From NCBI GenBank assembly GCA_025766275.1, contig JAFKAC010000202.1, positions 1-64,000 of the forward strand: a DNA stretch of 64,000 bases, given 5' to 3'. This stretch comes from Lactarius indigo. Its lineage: Eukaryota > Basidiomycota > Agaricomycetes > Russulales > Russulaceae. Of this stretch, positions 22,836 to 33,950 are shown piece by piece. The first letter of the stretch is position 1. Each line of letters starts with the position of its first letter. Below the pieces are notes generated by a model. The model searched no databases. It worked only from the letters and a program-made list of their open reading frames with translations, and was not told the DNA's origin. The position numbers and the translations under genes were made by a program.

Positions 22836-25800
22836 ATGGCGGCTAGCCTTCAACCATCTACTTCCCCTACTGATACACACCCAACCTCCGATGAACGAAA
22901 GCAGAGTCCACCCGCTTTCTTGGACTTGGCCGACTCTGTAAGTGGACTGGCACCTGCTCATTATCGGTCGTTTCTAATACGGATTTTACAGACGGCTAGG
23001 TTGGGGTCTAATATGCCCGAGATGTCAGCTGTGAGCATTCATTTTTTCTTCTTGCTTTTTGCCAATAATCTCATTCCGTGTCAGCGAGTCGAGCTTAAAC
23101 GCCTAGAGCACGAGAGGCAACGTGCTTTGCATCGCAAGATGTTCGAGGAGCAGATGCGTGCCCTGGAGCAGCAGCAGGCGCAGGAGTTGCTCAGTATTCC
23201 TGCCGACGGCAACGGCAACGCTTTACAGCATATGGCTGCATCTGCGCCTACCACTCCCCCTCGTGTTAATACCCTCCTTCCTGGTGGCCCCGATGTTTCT
23301 CCCACTCTTCGCACTGGTTTCGCCCGTATGGGTTTAGATACCGACGTCCTCTCCAGAGCTGTTGGCTCAGTTTCTGACAAGCGTAAATCGGTGACCTATG
23401 CTCCAATAACACACTCTCCGGAGATCCCCTCGAATAACCCCCATGGCAACAACGGTCTTGGTCAAGGTTACGGACGTGCAGGCGCCAAAAGCCTGCCAGC
23501 CAGCCGCCGCACTTCGGCCAGCAGTCACGACGAGGAGCTTGCTGGCCATCTGCAGGGTCTTTCTATGGCTGGGGAAGTTTTCCCGTCAGTAGCCAATCAG
23601 GAACATGTTCCATCACAGAAAAACGGCACTACGCATGACGAGGACGGCCTCCGTTATGGTAACGCGTATAATGCAGGCATGATGCTGGACGAGCAGCTCG
23701 ATGAGGAGATGAATAGTGAATATAATTATCTAATATCAACTGCCACTTCTAATGTGTCTTTAGATGCAATCCTCAAACTACCAACATCTGACGATGACAA
23801 GTACCAAGCTTCTCACTTCCAGAAGGTGTGCACCATTCTCTCCTTCATATACTGAGTTGATCGTCCCCCCTTCTAGCTGTCCGCTTCTTCCGCTGCTTTG
23901 GACCTGGCTGCCTTATCTCAGGCTCCTTCACGTACTTCTGTGATTGGCCGTGTGGGTGATGCACCGAACCTTCTGAGTGGCCGCAGTTTTCAGAGTCATC
24001 TCGGCCCGATCCTTTTGCACGCGATGGCCGTCGTGTCTCTACCAACCCTATCTTGAGCATTAGTGACCTGTCAGGCAATAACAAGCTTGGAGGAACTGTC
24101 TCTGCCTCTGCAACCCCCCACCTTCCTTCGCATGGCCAAGTGCTCACTGCCCATATCCAGGCGCCAGGTTCGCGACGCGGATCTCCTCTGGGACTCCCAG
24201 ATTCAATGTCCATTACAACACGCTCGGTTCCTGCTACTCCTTTGGCCGGCATTTCCAATGCTATGCCCGCGCATTTGACTAAAACACCCGGCACTCCAAT
24301 TTCTCCCGAAGCCCAAAATCTTGGTGCACGCCTTACACCCCAAGGGTCGCATCAGCTCGGAGATAGCCCGTTGAGCAGTGACTTGCAGTCTTCCATTTCG
24401 AGGTTATCTGGTCACAGCCAGTACGACAACTTCGATTCTGGTTATGATGACCCACTTCATGTACGTTCCATTTTGCTCATTGGCTTGCTTATATAACCAC
24501 GCTTGTATAGCCCTATGGTGGTGACGCTGCCGTTTATGGTCTGAACAACGGTAACGCCATCGATGACCGTCGATTCAACTCGTATGGAAACGGCAATGGT
24601 CTCGCCAGCACGGGCTCGACGGCTTTATACCACCACCATGGTTCGCGTTATGGTCTGGGGATTGGTGGTCGTGTTGCTAGTGATGGAAAGATGAACGGCT
24701 TGCACGGCCCGAAGCATAGGCGTGGGGATGTTGATCGGGAATGTACGTCTCTGCAATTGTGCCAAGCTCATCGTATTCACATTATAACCAGTTAATCGCT
24801 TTGCCGGTACTCGTCTCGAGGACCTGGCCGGCGAGATCTCGAGCTTGTGTAAAGACCAACACGGGTGTCGGTACCTGCAAAAGAAACTCGAAGAGGGTGT
24901 TCCGGAACACCGTGATATGATATTCCGTGAGACGTTTGGTCATTTTGCGGAGTTGATGACTGGTAAATATATACAGACATCATTTTGCTTGATCACTTTC
25001 TGATTCGTTTTTTTTTTTTCAGATCCTTTCGGCAATTACCTCTGTCAGAAGCTGTTAGAATACTCCACCGATGAGCAGCGAAACATCATTTGCGAGTCTG
25101 TTGCGCAGGACCTCGTTAATATTCGCTCAACATGCACGGAACTAGAGCAGTCCAAAAGATGATCGACTTCCTGTCGACACGGAGACAGGCAAGCATAGTT
25201 TTATAATTGTTTTCCCTCCTGTCCACTGACAGGGTGGCGGTTGGACACAGACTGATCATAGATACCATGGCCAGATTCACTCGATCATTGTCGCGCTCAG
25301 TCTGCACGTTTGTGGTGCTCATCAAGGATCTGAACGGGAATCATGTCATCCAGAAATGCTTGAACAAATTGGCGCCAGAGGATAACCAAGTTAGTTGTCC
25401 CCTCAAAGTCAGGGTTATGTACTAAAGTTGGCTCCGTAGTTCATATACAATGCAGTAGCCGCCAACTGCGTTGAGGTTGCGACTCATCGCCATGGTTGCT
25501 GTGTTCTTCAACGCTGCATAGATCATGCGTCAGATCACCAGCGCATTCAACTGGTGAATGAAATCACCTACAATGCGTTGACACTCGTTCAGGACCCTTA
25601 CGGCAACTACGTGGGTGATACTTCCTTCGAATAACGGTGACGCTGGCCGCATGATCGACTCATGGTTCATTAGGTTGTGCAATACATCCTCGACCTGAAC
25701 GATAACAGATTCAGTGATGCTGTCATTCGTCAGTTTATTGGTAATGTCTGCGCACTTTCTGTTCAGAAGTTTAGCTCCAATGTTATCGAGAAGGTATGTG

Positions 25801-26507
25801 CAATGATCACTTCTCGGTTGCTTGCGTTTACTGATGGGGAACAGTGTATTCGTGTTGCCGAGCACAATACGCGGAAACTCCTTATCGAGGAGCTTCTCAA
25901 CCGTACAAGGCTCGAGAAGTTGCTGCGCGATTCATATGGTAATTACTGTGTGCAAGTAAGTGTATACCAGTGCTTCATGACTGCAATACTCATTTGAAAT
26001 AAGACTGCCCTGGATTACGCGGAGCCTGGCCAACGTGCCCTGCTCGTGGACGGCATTAGACCAGTTCTACCCCTAATCAGGAACACGCCCTATGGCAAGC
26101 GCATCCAGAACAAGTTGCAACGCGAACAGCAACACTTGGACCATTTCGGGGGCTATCACAGTCAGCAGGCTCTTGCTGTAAACATGGCCAATCATGGTGC
26201 TGGTCGCCACCTTCCAGCGGACCCATTGTCGGGCGTGTACTCGGGTCAGAATGGGATGTACTCTGCTGGTCTACCTAGTCAGGCCCAGCCAGCCCTCTCT
26301 CAAGCCGGTCTACGCGGACCAATTCATAGCCTTCAACCTCATGCGCTCGACAATTACGTCCTTCAGAGCAACGCCGGTCATGCCCCCCATCAAGGGGCGT
26401 TTTCCGCGTTTGGCAACGTTGGCGTTGGCTCCTCATTCCCCGGTGTTAGCGTCGCAAGTAGTCTGGCCGATCCGTACCAGCGTACTTCTTTCGGCTATTC
26501 GATGTAA
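22836..26507 (+). CDS. Pumilio/PUF-family RNA-binding protein
   Basis: PUF proteins bind 3' UTR motifs and control mRNA stability and translation. The N-terminal half is low complexity with a short coiled coil (VELKRLEHERQRALHRKMFE). The C-terminal half has the eight Pumilio repeats: repeat 1 RYLQKKLEEG, 2 PFGNYLCQKLLEY, 3 HGTRAVQKMIDFL, 4 LNGNHVIQKCLNKL, 5 HGCCVLQRCIDHA, 6 PYGNYVVQYILDL, 7 FSSNVIEK/CIRVA, 8 SYGNYCVQ/TALDYA, then NTPYGKRIQNKL. At least nine introns are placed, several inside the repeats. The start ATG at 22836 lies after a pyrimidine-rich leader, and the first intron (GTAAGT..TACAG) begins at about 22939. Frameshifts occur near 23990 and at about 25123, where an expected ttt reads tt in repeat 3. 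The stop is at 26505-26507. Confidence 0.9.
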
Positions 26508-27038
26508 ACTACGCTCCACACTGGTGACCAGCTTGCCGTTCGAAAATCCACCCAACACATGATTTCATCAATACCACCTTTATACCCTATAGTATTCTTG
26601 TCAAGGACCTCCATATGTTCATTATGCTGTCCCGGGGCGATACACTGGCGATCGGGAATCACTCATGGCATACCACACCAGGCGCATTTGTACTTCAAAC
26701 CCGCATTCATCGTCGCTTCATTCCTGTGTCTTTTGTTAAGCACCCTTCCGTGAACAGTTTTCTTGGTTCGCCACATTTGTACAGCGTATTCCCAAGTTAT
26801 AACCTCGTCCTTTGTCCCGATCCATAACGCATCTGTTTAATCGTATCCCGTCGCACACTATTTGTCTGTCATTCTGTAGTTATTCTGCTCAATCTCAAAG
26901 TCGTCTTGGTTAATACTTTTTTTCTGTGAGGACGTTGTCGGTCTTTGTGTGAGTTTGGTCTTGTGGATATCGAAGTCCCGTGTGGCACCGGGCCGGGTGA
27001 ATACTGCCTGCCTTCCACACCACTGACATTGTAATACC
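26508..27038. other. Intergenic region, PUF 3' side and RPB4 5' side
   Basis: No gene was recognised. Both neighbours are on the plus strand, so this holds the PUF 3' UTR and the RPB4 promoter. A T-run lies near 26918. Confidence 0.5.
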
Positions 27039-27715
27039 ATGTCCGTACCTTCGCGCTCAGTTCCAAGTCGCCACAAGGCCAGCAAGAAGAGGAAGACGCT
27101 GCTGCCCTGAAGCTCGGTCCAGGTACGTCTGAGACCGCATTCACCTCATTCAGGCGCGGTCTTACTGGCACTATTCTTCAGAATTCAACAATGCTGGCTG
27201 TCTCCTGATCTCAGAAGTCAAGTATCTACTCGAGAACAGGGACAAGGATGCCCCAGACACGGTGTCCGTTTGGTAGTGTCTCAGCCCTCGAAACACCTTG
27301 TTCAATAAGCCCTTTGTCACATCAGAGTGTACAACAAAACCTTGGAATATGTCAAGACTTTTGCCAAGTTCAATACCACCGACTCGGCGTCGGCTGTTCG
27401 AGAGTAGGGCTTTTCCTTCACTGAAGTCAGCGGCGGCCCCCGCGCTCCCCTCAATTGGATTGCGCTCATGTTTCCCCCCTCGTAATAGAATCTTGCGAAG
27501 AGAGCCAGAGTTGACGCAGTTCGAGACGGCACAAATCGCAAATTTGTGTCCCGCCGATGCGGAGGGAAGCGAAGAGTATAATACCTAGGTACGCTCGACA
27601 ACCTTCTGCGTTGCGTTCACTGTTTTTATATATCTCAAGTCTCGTCAAAATCGAAGATGACAGACTTCAGGCTTTGCTAGACGAGATACAGGCCATGCGG
27701 AAGTTCCAGACGTGA
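27039..27715 (+). CDS. RPB4: RNA polymerase II subunit RPB4
   Basis: Rpb4 pairs with Rpb7 to form the stalk of RNA polymerase II. Exons read: QQEEEDAAALKLGP; then FNNAGCLLISEVKYLLENRD; then KTLEYVKTFAKFNTTDSASA; then REPELTQFETAQIANLCPAD; and finally SLVKIEDDRLQALLDEIQAM ending RKFQT. These match the family order, including the FE..ANLCP motif of the Rpb4 core. The introns have normal GT-AG ends, such as the one starting 'gtacgtctga' at about 27122. The start is the ATG at 27039 (MSVPSRSVPSRH). The join to the next codons needs one extra g at about 27078 (an expected ggg reads gg), the same kind of slip seen in neighbouring genes. Confidence 0.88.
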
Positions 27716-28062
27716 TGCGTCAACGGACCTCTTCCTTCGTAATGACGTATCCCTCTTTTACGGAGTGTTGCCTAACTGCCGTGGAAGCCAAGGGGCCGTT
27801 CTTTGACACAATAATTCCGAGCACATACACAGCTGTGTAGGGCGAAACGCTCCTGCATACTCACCCGATGTGTATATGTAGCACAGAAGGTATCTACGCG
27901 CCTTTCGACTCTTCGTCCACTACTTGTCTTGAGAGATGATGCATATAATTCATATTCATTGTGTAATATGAGTCTCAAAGCATACATCCTGGTGAGGGTT
28001 TGTGATGTGAAAAGTAGGAAAGGGATGCATGTCACACGAGAGAGGATGAAAAATGGATTGCT
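27716..28062. other. Convergent 3' gap between RPB4 and RPS29
   Basis: Probably the two 3' UTRs. Nothing else was recognised. Confidence 0.5.
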
Positions 28063-28358
28063 TCACCGGTTCTAAGGATTGGATCGTGCGTGAGCCAGGC
28101 CGTAGCGAAATAAACACGACAGACATCACCTTCACAAACCCAATGGCGGCAGATTTTTCGCGGAAACACTGACGGCACAGGTCAAGACCATACTTGCGGA
28201 TGAGACCAGCTTGGTGGGCACAGAGGCGGCTGTCAAACCATAGGTCGTCAGCGTTCTCCCGTTCTGGTCGGTTGCACTTGAGACAGTGTAGCGTACCATT
28301 GGCGGGACCCCTTGCCAAACTTGCGAGGGCGGGAAAACCAGACTGCGTCGTGAGTCAT
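28063..28358 (-). CDS. RPS29: 40S ribosomal protein S29
   Basis: This is uS14, the small zinc-binding protein of the 40S subunit head. Three exons, 28297-28358, 28130-28229 and 28063-28071, give exactly 56 residues, the usual family length. The protein starts [20 protein letters not shown] and continues [20 protein letters not shown], then [14 protein letters not shown]. The two CxxC pairs (CRLC and CRQC) bind zinc. The last exon codes only for Asn-Arg and the stop. Without splicing of that last intron the protein would run on for about 70 extra residues. The gene is intact. Confidence 0.96.
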
Positions 28359-28529
28359 TTTGGTGGGCGGGCTGCTAACACAAACAGTACTGTCGGTTCG
28401 AAGTGTTAAAGGTAGAGAAAAGGCAGGGCACACCTTGGCTAAGTCAGGTTGCTGAGGTTAGTATCGACTGCGAGGTGTGTCGAATCGAGAGACATGTCAG
28501 ATTATGTAAGAACTATATAGTGGCTGGCG

Positions 28530-30104
28530 GGAACCAGAGTAGTCAGCGAGCCCGGTCCGGTCCTCCTGATGGCCAAAATTGGAAGCTGTCCTATGTCTTA
28601 GCGAGTGCCGAAAAGCGCTGCTGAACTCTGAAGAGGATGATGAAGGCTTCCAGAAGTGGAAGGCGGCGTCGTTTTCACTGGGGACCAAGACTTTCTTCGC
28701 TCCGTAAGTCATAAGAGAAGGAGAAGACCGGAAAGATGAGCCTGTCTTCGAGGAATGTTAATATATCCGAGGGGATAGGTATCATATCTGGTAAGGATGA
28801 ACTAGAGGGTCAGAGGGTGCGTTCTCTCCCTTTCGATCGTTACCCTTCTAAATACTATCTAGACCTCTGAGAAGTCGGAAGACGAAGCCGACGGGGAGAC
28901 TGCAAGTCAGGATGGGCCTGATCAGGTGCGTCGGCCTCGCAGACAACATATTCGTGTCTAGTCTTCACTTGTATCTGACTCGGAAGAGGTGGACAAAGAT
29001 CCAATTACGGCCCGTTTCTGTTCCAAGGTATGTATTCTACACACTCCCTTCTCCCTTCCTATACACCGCGCTCTAAGGCCCATTTACTGTCGATTTGTAG
29101 GCGGAGCCGTGTCACCGTGGCGGTGCAGTAGGCCTCTGCCGAAGATCCCAAAGAGGCCATTCGAAAGAAACAAGCAGCAGCAGAACAAAGGAGGGAAGAG
29201 TGTCACGATCTAGTGGCAGGAAGTACTCGACGGGAGCTCCTCGAGAGTAAGTGGCGATGTTGTGCCAATGATGGACTTTGTTTTCATGTCTCCCGTAGAG
29301 GAAAAGAAGAGGAACACGTCAATGTCGACGACACGGACGGCCTTCATCCGTTAGGTGACTTTGATGCATGGCGGTTTCGAGAACTCGTGCGGATCAAACG
29401 AGACAGGGGGGCAGAGATCGCCCGCGAGCAGCAACGCGAGGTCGACCAACGACGCGCTTTGCCAGAGGAGCAACGAATGAAGGAGGACCTTGCGCACGCT
29501 CAGAGGTCGCGGGATGAAAAACCGAAAGGAGGGCAAAGGTTTCTTCGAAATTTTTGGCACAAGGAATGCCTTCCATCGGTCTGTCGAAGTTACTATCGAC
29601 CCATCACCCGCGTCTCACACTCATAAAACAGTCATAGGACCGAGAAACGCTCAAGCGTCACGACCTCACCGAAGCCACTGAATCGGCGGTGGATGTCTCT
29701 CCTGCCAACCGCCATGCAAGTAAAGAATTTTGGGAAGCGTTGGAGGACGAAGTACGCTCATCTGCTAGACCAAGACACCACAGTTAGAAGTGGCGGATTT
29801 AGCGGCACAGGCCCTGTCAAAACGGGGGGGCACACATGAAAAAAGGTGCATCAAGAACTCACCTCGACTAAACGTCACATTGACACCAAGACTCGTCCAG
29901 ATTGTCCTCAATATATTGGCACGCCCCCAGGAATCTAGGAACAGGGCCAAACGCAGCACCAAAGGGTGTTCGCGATGGGCGTCGGTCACCACGGGACGAT
30001 GACAACCATAGAACATGACATACATGATAGCGACAGACGGCGGAGGGAGCGACGACGGTTGCGGTCGCGATTAGAGGACGCAAGTTGGCGATGACAAGCG
30101 ACGT
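28530..30104 (+). pseudogene. MFAP1 pseudogene, copy 3 (full length, broken)
   Basis: On the plus strand this region follows the whole intact MFAP1 gene from its N-terminal region (from 28530) to the Arg-rich tail (about 29895-30104). Best preserved is 29300-29570: DFDAWRFRELVRIKRDRGAE and EDLAHAQRSRDEKPKGGQRF, then NFWHKECLPS. At 29717 [20 protein letters not shown] can be read. Introns are kept at the same places, for example after 29028 and before 29100. Stops and frame changes are scattered, notably near 28640-28990 and 29125, and the zinc knuckle is damaged. Similarity continues into the 3' UTR ('gttccctagcgtctc'). This is a DNA-level duplicate on the opposite strand to the functional gene. 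Confidence 0.82.
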
Positions 30105-30325
30105 CGATTGAACGAACGATCAGCACTTGCGTCTGTGTCTGTTCCCTAGCGTCTCTAGTTCCTAACAGCGTCCGATTGTACGATTAACAACAAGCTTTGT
30201 AAACCTAGTGTCCACTAAAGGATACGAATACACTTCATAAACCCTTCTCCACAAATCATAGAACCCATAAACTAATACAACCTCATCGAACAGAGTACTC
30301 AGGGCAGACGAGAGATCAAGGGTCA

Positions 30326-33300
30326 CTAACGAGGCCCAGAGCTTGCACTGCTAACTTGCGAACTGGCCGTCAGTGGGGTATCAGGAACAGACTCCATCGC
30401 TACCCGTTGCTGGCTCTGTTCGGGTGCAGACTCCACAAGCGGAGATATAAGAAGGTGGGACCGGTCGAGTGCTTCCTCAGCCACTTCCTTTGAACTTGTG
30501 TCAATAACGAACTTCCCTCGTGCGAGTTGCTCTGTTGAGCCTGAGTCTGAAACGACCTGTAACCTCAGCGGACGAGCCGGAGGCGATGGCGGCTGGGGTG
30601 GCGTGAGGCTCGTAGAAAGCTCCACTGTAAGACGTGTGGGTGACATGGGAGGATTCGATCGCGCAGACGGATGGATACTATTCGTTGGTCGTGGAGGAAG
30701 CTGGGGGGTAAAATCTGCGACTTGCACTTCTCCGAATTGAGGGAGTGCAACCCTTGTGTGCGATGAACCATAGGTAACGATGGGGACTGGTTCTCCAGCA
30801 GGGGCAGGGGGAAGAGGTGGTGATGAAGGAGGAGGAACATGCTCGTCAAATAGAGTATGCGCATTTTCGATGAGGTCCTCCATCACAGAGTCCTGCTCTA
30901 GTTAGCAACAATATGGCAAACATAAGGGGACTGTGACGCACCTTCGCCGGCTGCACGTTGAGAAGGTCGTTTTGGGGGATTTCATCTTCGCCGAAGACGA
31001 CTGGACTAAACACGATGGCGAGGTTCTTCGCGTCCATTTTGTTCCTATCTGCGTGAAAGGCAATGCGGGAGAGATGTTCTAAAAGAGCTTTGAGTGATGC
31101 TCTGTGAACCGGAGGTAGTCGACGGATCTTTGACCGCAACACGACGAAATCATTTGCGGCATGGTCAGCTGCGTATGATGTCAGACTACGCTTGACAGGG
31201 AAAGAGTATTTACAACTCTTACCCTTCCACTCGCTGTGTTGTATACGGTCTTGCAAAGGAAATTTAAATAGAGGCTCCGGAAGTTCTCTAAGGTAAAGCT
31301 AGTTGAATGGATAATCAAAGATGAGTTGAGTTCAAGGAACTACGTATTTGCGATGGCTGACCTTGAGAAATGAGGCGACGGAATAAATGTCGTCGGTGTA
31401 AGAATTAAATGAGAATGCCTCTTCACTTCGTTCGAGCTTGTGTTGCAACTAAACATACATTCATGTGAACCGGGGTTAAAATTTAGGATGCTGTTCAACA
31501 GACCTCTTGCACGTTGGAGTGCCGACCAGATACCTATGTTATTATTGAACGGAATTTTTCGAGGTATGTCTCAATACGCTCACCCTATATATTCCTTCCG
31601 CATCCAAGCCTCTCTTGTCTACTTCTTCAATGCAGATCTTGACGATTTTTGGTACATCGTTCTCACTGCCTCGAGCAGTCGCGTAATCCACGAGGGTGAC
31701 ACCAAAGATCAAGTCCTGACATTCACCAACGTGGTAGTTGTAGTAGAGTGTAGGCGGGGGAATGGAAACTGCGAGAGAGCGACGGAGTGATGATGAGAGA
31801 AGAGAGGTATCGGTCTCGGATGAGACTTTCTCAACCACAGATCGAGCATGTGTCGCGAGGTGGTTTTGAGTAGTGTATGTCGCGCTGTAGGTAGGGTAAG
31901 ATTTCGGAACATCGCGACCGCCCCGAAAACACTGACATCATAGTATCGACATATGTTACGAGCGCCCTCTTGACAGTTTCTGTCCCTTCATAAACAAAAC
32001 GCTCCAGACTCTGCGTAGACGACGTTCGTGGCATCAACTTGGGACAGAGAGTACCACTCACATTATAACCACCCTCCAATGTTTTAACCCTCCGTATGCG
32101 AAGGGTTTCAAGCCAGTGGACTGCCTTCCGATAATCTTTATCTGACTATAATTCAGCGAACATCACGGAGACCACCGGTGATCGGCATACCTGCTTCGTC
32201 GGCTTCTCTTTTAGACCGGACGGAACGTAATGCGATCTCGGCGTTGCGATTGCTGCCTCTGATCCCGCCTTCCTTGTCCAAGAGCGTGATCAATTGATTC
32301 AGTTGCTTCTTCCCTATCAAGCAGTAATTAGTCCGAGTATAAGTGCGGCACACTGTGTCATCACCCTGTTGAGCCAGATCCGAAAGTGCCGTAGAGGTGG
32401 ACGGGGACCGATTTCTAGGTGCGCCACTGGAGGGTTTGCGGTCAAGGGGCCTTAGTGGCTGTGGGGATGCAACTTGCGACTTGGAGGCTAGATTGGGGTT
32501 TGACCGAGAGCCTGGCACTGCAGATCCTTCAGGGACGTTGAACACCTGGCCAATACCCGCAGAAGGAACTGAGACCAGGCGGTGATCCTATGTGTATTAC
32601 ATCGCGTCAGTGAGATGGGCCGGCGGATGCGTAGTATAACGTAATGTTCACTTCAAATTCTTGGCACTTCTTGAGGTAGGCCCGCTTGAACTTGGGAAGA
32701 GTATTCTCTGCAAACTCGGTGTGGGCTGAGGTAGACTCCTTGAGATCTTCTTTGATTCGCTTGCGTGTGCGGTCCTGAGTTTCCTTTTGGTAAATTAGTC
32801 CCATATGCCTGGTCGGGTGAGTCAAGCACCAGGCTTGCCTTGAGTGCGGTGAGGGGATGGATGATGTCTGTGGTCAACGTATTCAGAAAAGCCTGACGCG
32901 CTTGAGTTTCTGCAATGATTGTGAATGTAGAGACCAGTTCGAGTCGAGTTGATTCGTACCTCTCTCGACGTTATCCCTCACTTCATTCCATGCTACTTTC
33001 GTGGTGTTCGGTTCGATGAATGAGTCGAAGTAAGCATCAACGGCCTTTATCTTGTGATGAAGCTTCCATAAAGAAGATATACTACGAGAACCCGGAATTA
33101 GAGGACTAAAGGCAGATCCCGCGTGGATAACTGACTAAACCTCCTCAATCCGTCGCCTGTGAACGTCAGAATGAGCACAATAAGAAGATCGCAGGCCAAG
33201 CCAGCTGACCTTTCAAGAAAGAAATTCAGATAGCGATCTGAAACGACTCGGAGGTGCAAGTCGAATTGTGTGACTAAACCACCCGAAGGGGCGTCCAAAG

Positions 33301-33361
33301 AGACCCTGGACTGAGATTCTGTGGACATGGGACAAGAATGGCGGAGCGGCGGTGCGTTCAT
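30326..33361 (-). CDS. F-BAR and RhoGAP domain protein (Rgd1/Rga7-like)
   Basis: This is a GTPase-activating protein for Rho-type GTPases, with a membrane-binding F-BAR region. It probably acts in polarity, cytokinesis or endocytosis, as Rgd1 does in yeast and Rga7/8 do in fission yeast. N-terminal exons contain LHLRVVSDRYLNFFLERSA and ETQDRTRKRIKEDLKESTSA, then KFKRAYLKKCQEFE, typical of an F-BAR coiled coil. A Ser/Pro linker follows. The RhoGAP domain begins IFGVTLVDYATARGSENDVP and has the arginine finger in DAEGIYR/VSGRHSNVQE, split by an intron. It continues ASFLK/LYLRELPEPLFKFP and KMDAKNLAIVFSPVVFGED. The C-terminal tail is Pro/Ser-rich and disordered. All joins checked keep frame. The start could be 33361 or the in-frame ATG at 33328. 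Confidence 0.88.
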
Positions 33362-33950
33362 TCAACTCCAACATTCTGCCACGTGGTTATCTCTCTCTTA
33401 CTAACCCTTAAAATACGACTTATTCAACACTCAGGTTTCGGGTCACAGGGGGTTCAGACGTTACACTATCATGTACTCTAGCATACAATCCAAAATACCA
33501 TAAGCGGTCAACAACAAATCTCACAAGCTCGTCGAGAACAGTTAACCGCGCTCAGGGAGTATAAGATCACGCTCAACAAAAAGGTGGAAAGGCAAAGACG
33601 CATGTACCGGTTGCCAGCGGCCGCGCGACACGTTGAGCTGAGGCACAAGTAGGGTCCTTTGGGCACATCAATGTCACATTCACATCGGCGCTTGCTAAAT
33701 AGGTTACTAGTTTCTGTGCGAAGCAAGTGAAACAAGTGGTCACATGGAGCATGAGAAACGGCAAAGCAAATATCGCAAGACATAAATCATCGGGCAGCAA
33801 GCATTACAAGGAGAGAACGCAACCAAGCTACGCATAAGATAAACCAGCACCGTGACGATCAAGACAGAACAGGTGTTGACTGCCGAGATGTAGCACTTGC
33901 ACAGGACGACGGACACAATGCAGTTTCGAAAAAAAAAATGCTTGAAGCGC
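33362..33950. other. Intergenic region
   Basis: This lies between the RhoGAP start and the end of the RRM/CCHC gene, both on the minus strand. It holds the RhoGAP promoter and a 3' UTR; an A-run lies near 33930. No gene was recognised. Confidence 0.45.

Noticed and set aside
28530..30104. Retrocopy origin for the third MFAP1 copy
   Set aside because: Intron sequences are kept at the same positions and there is no poly-A tail at the end, so it was duplicated as DNA.
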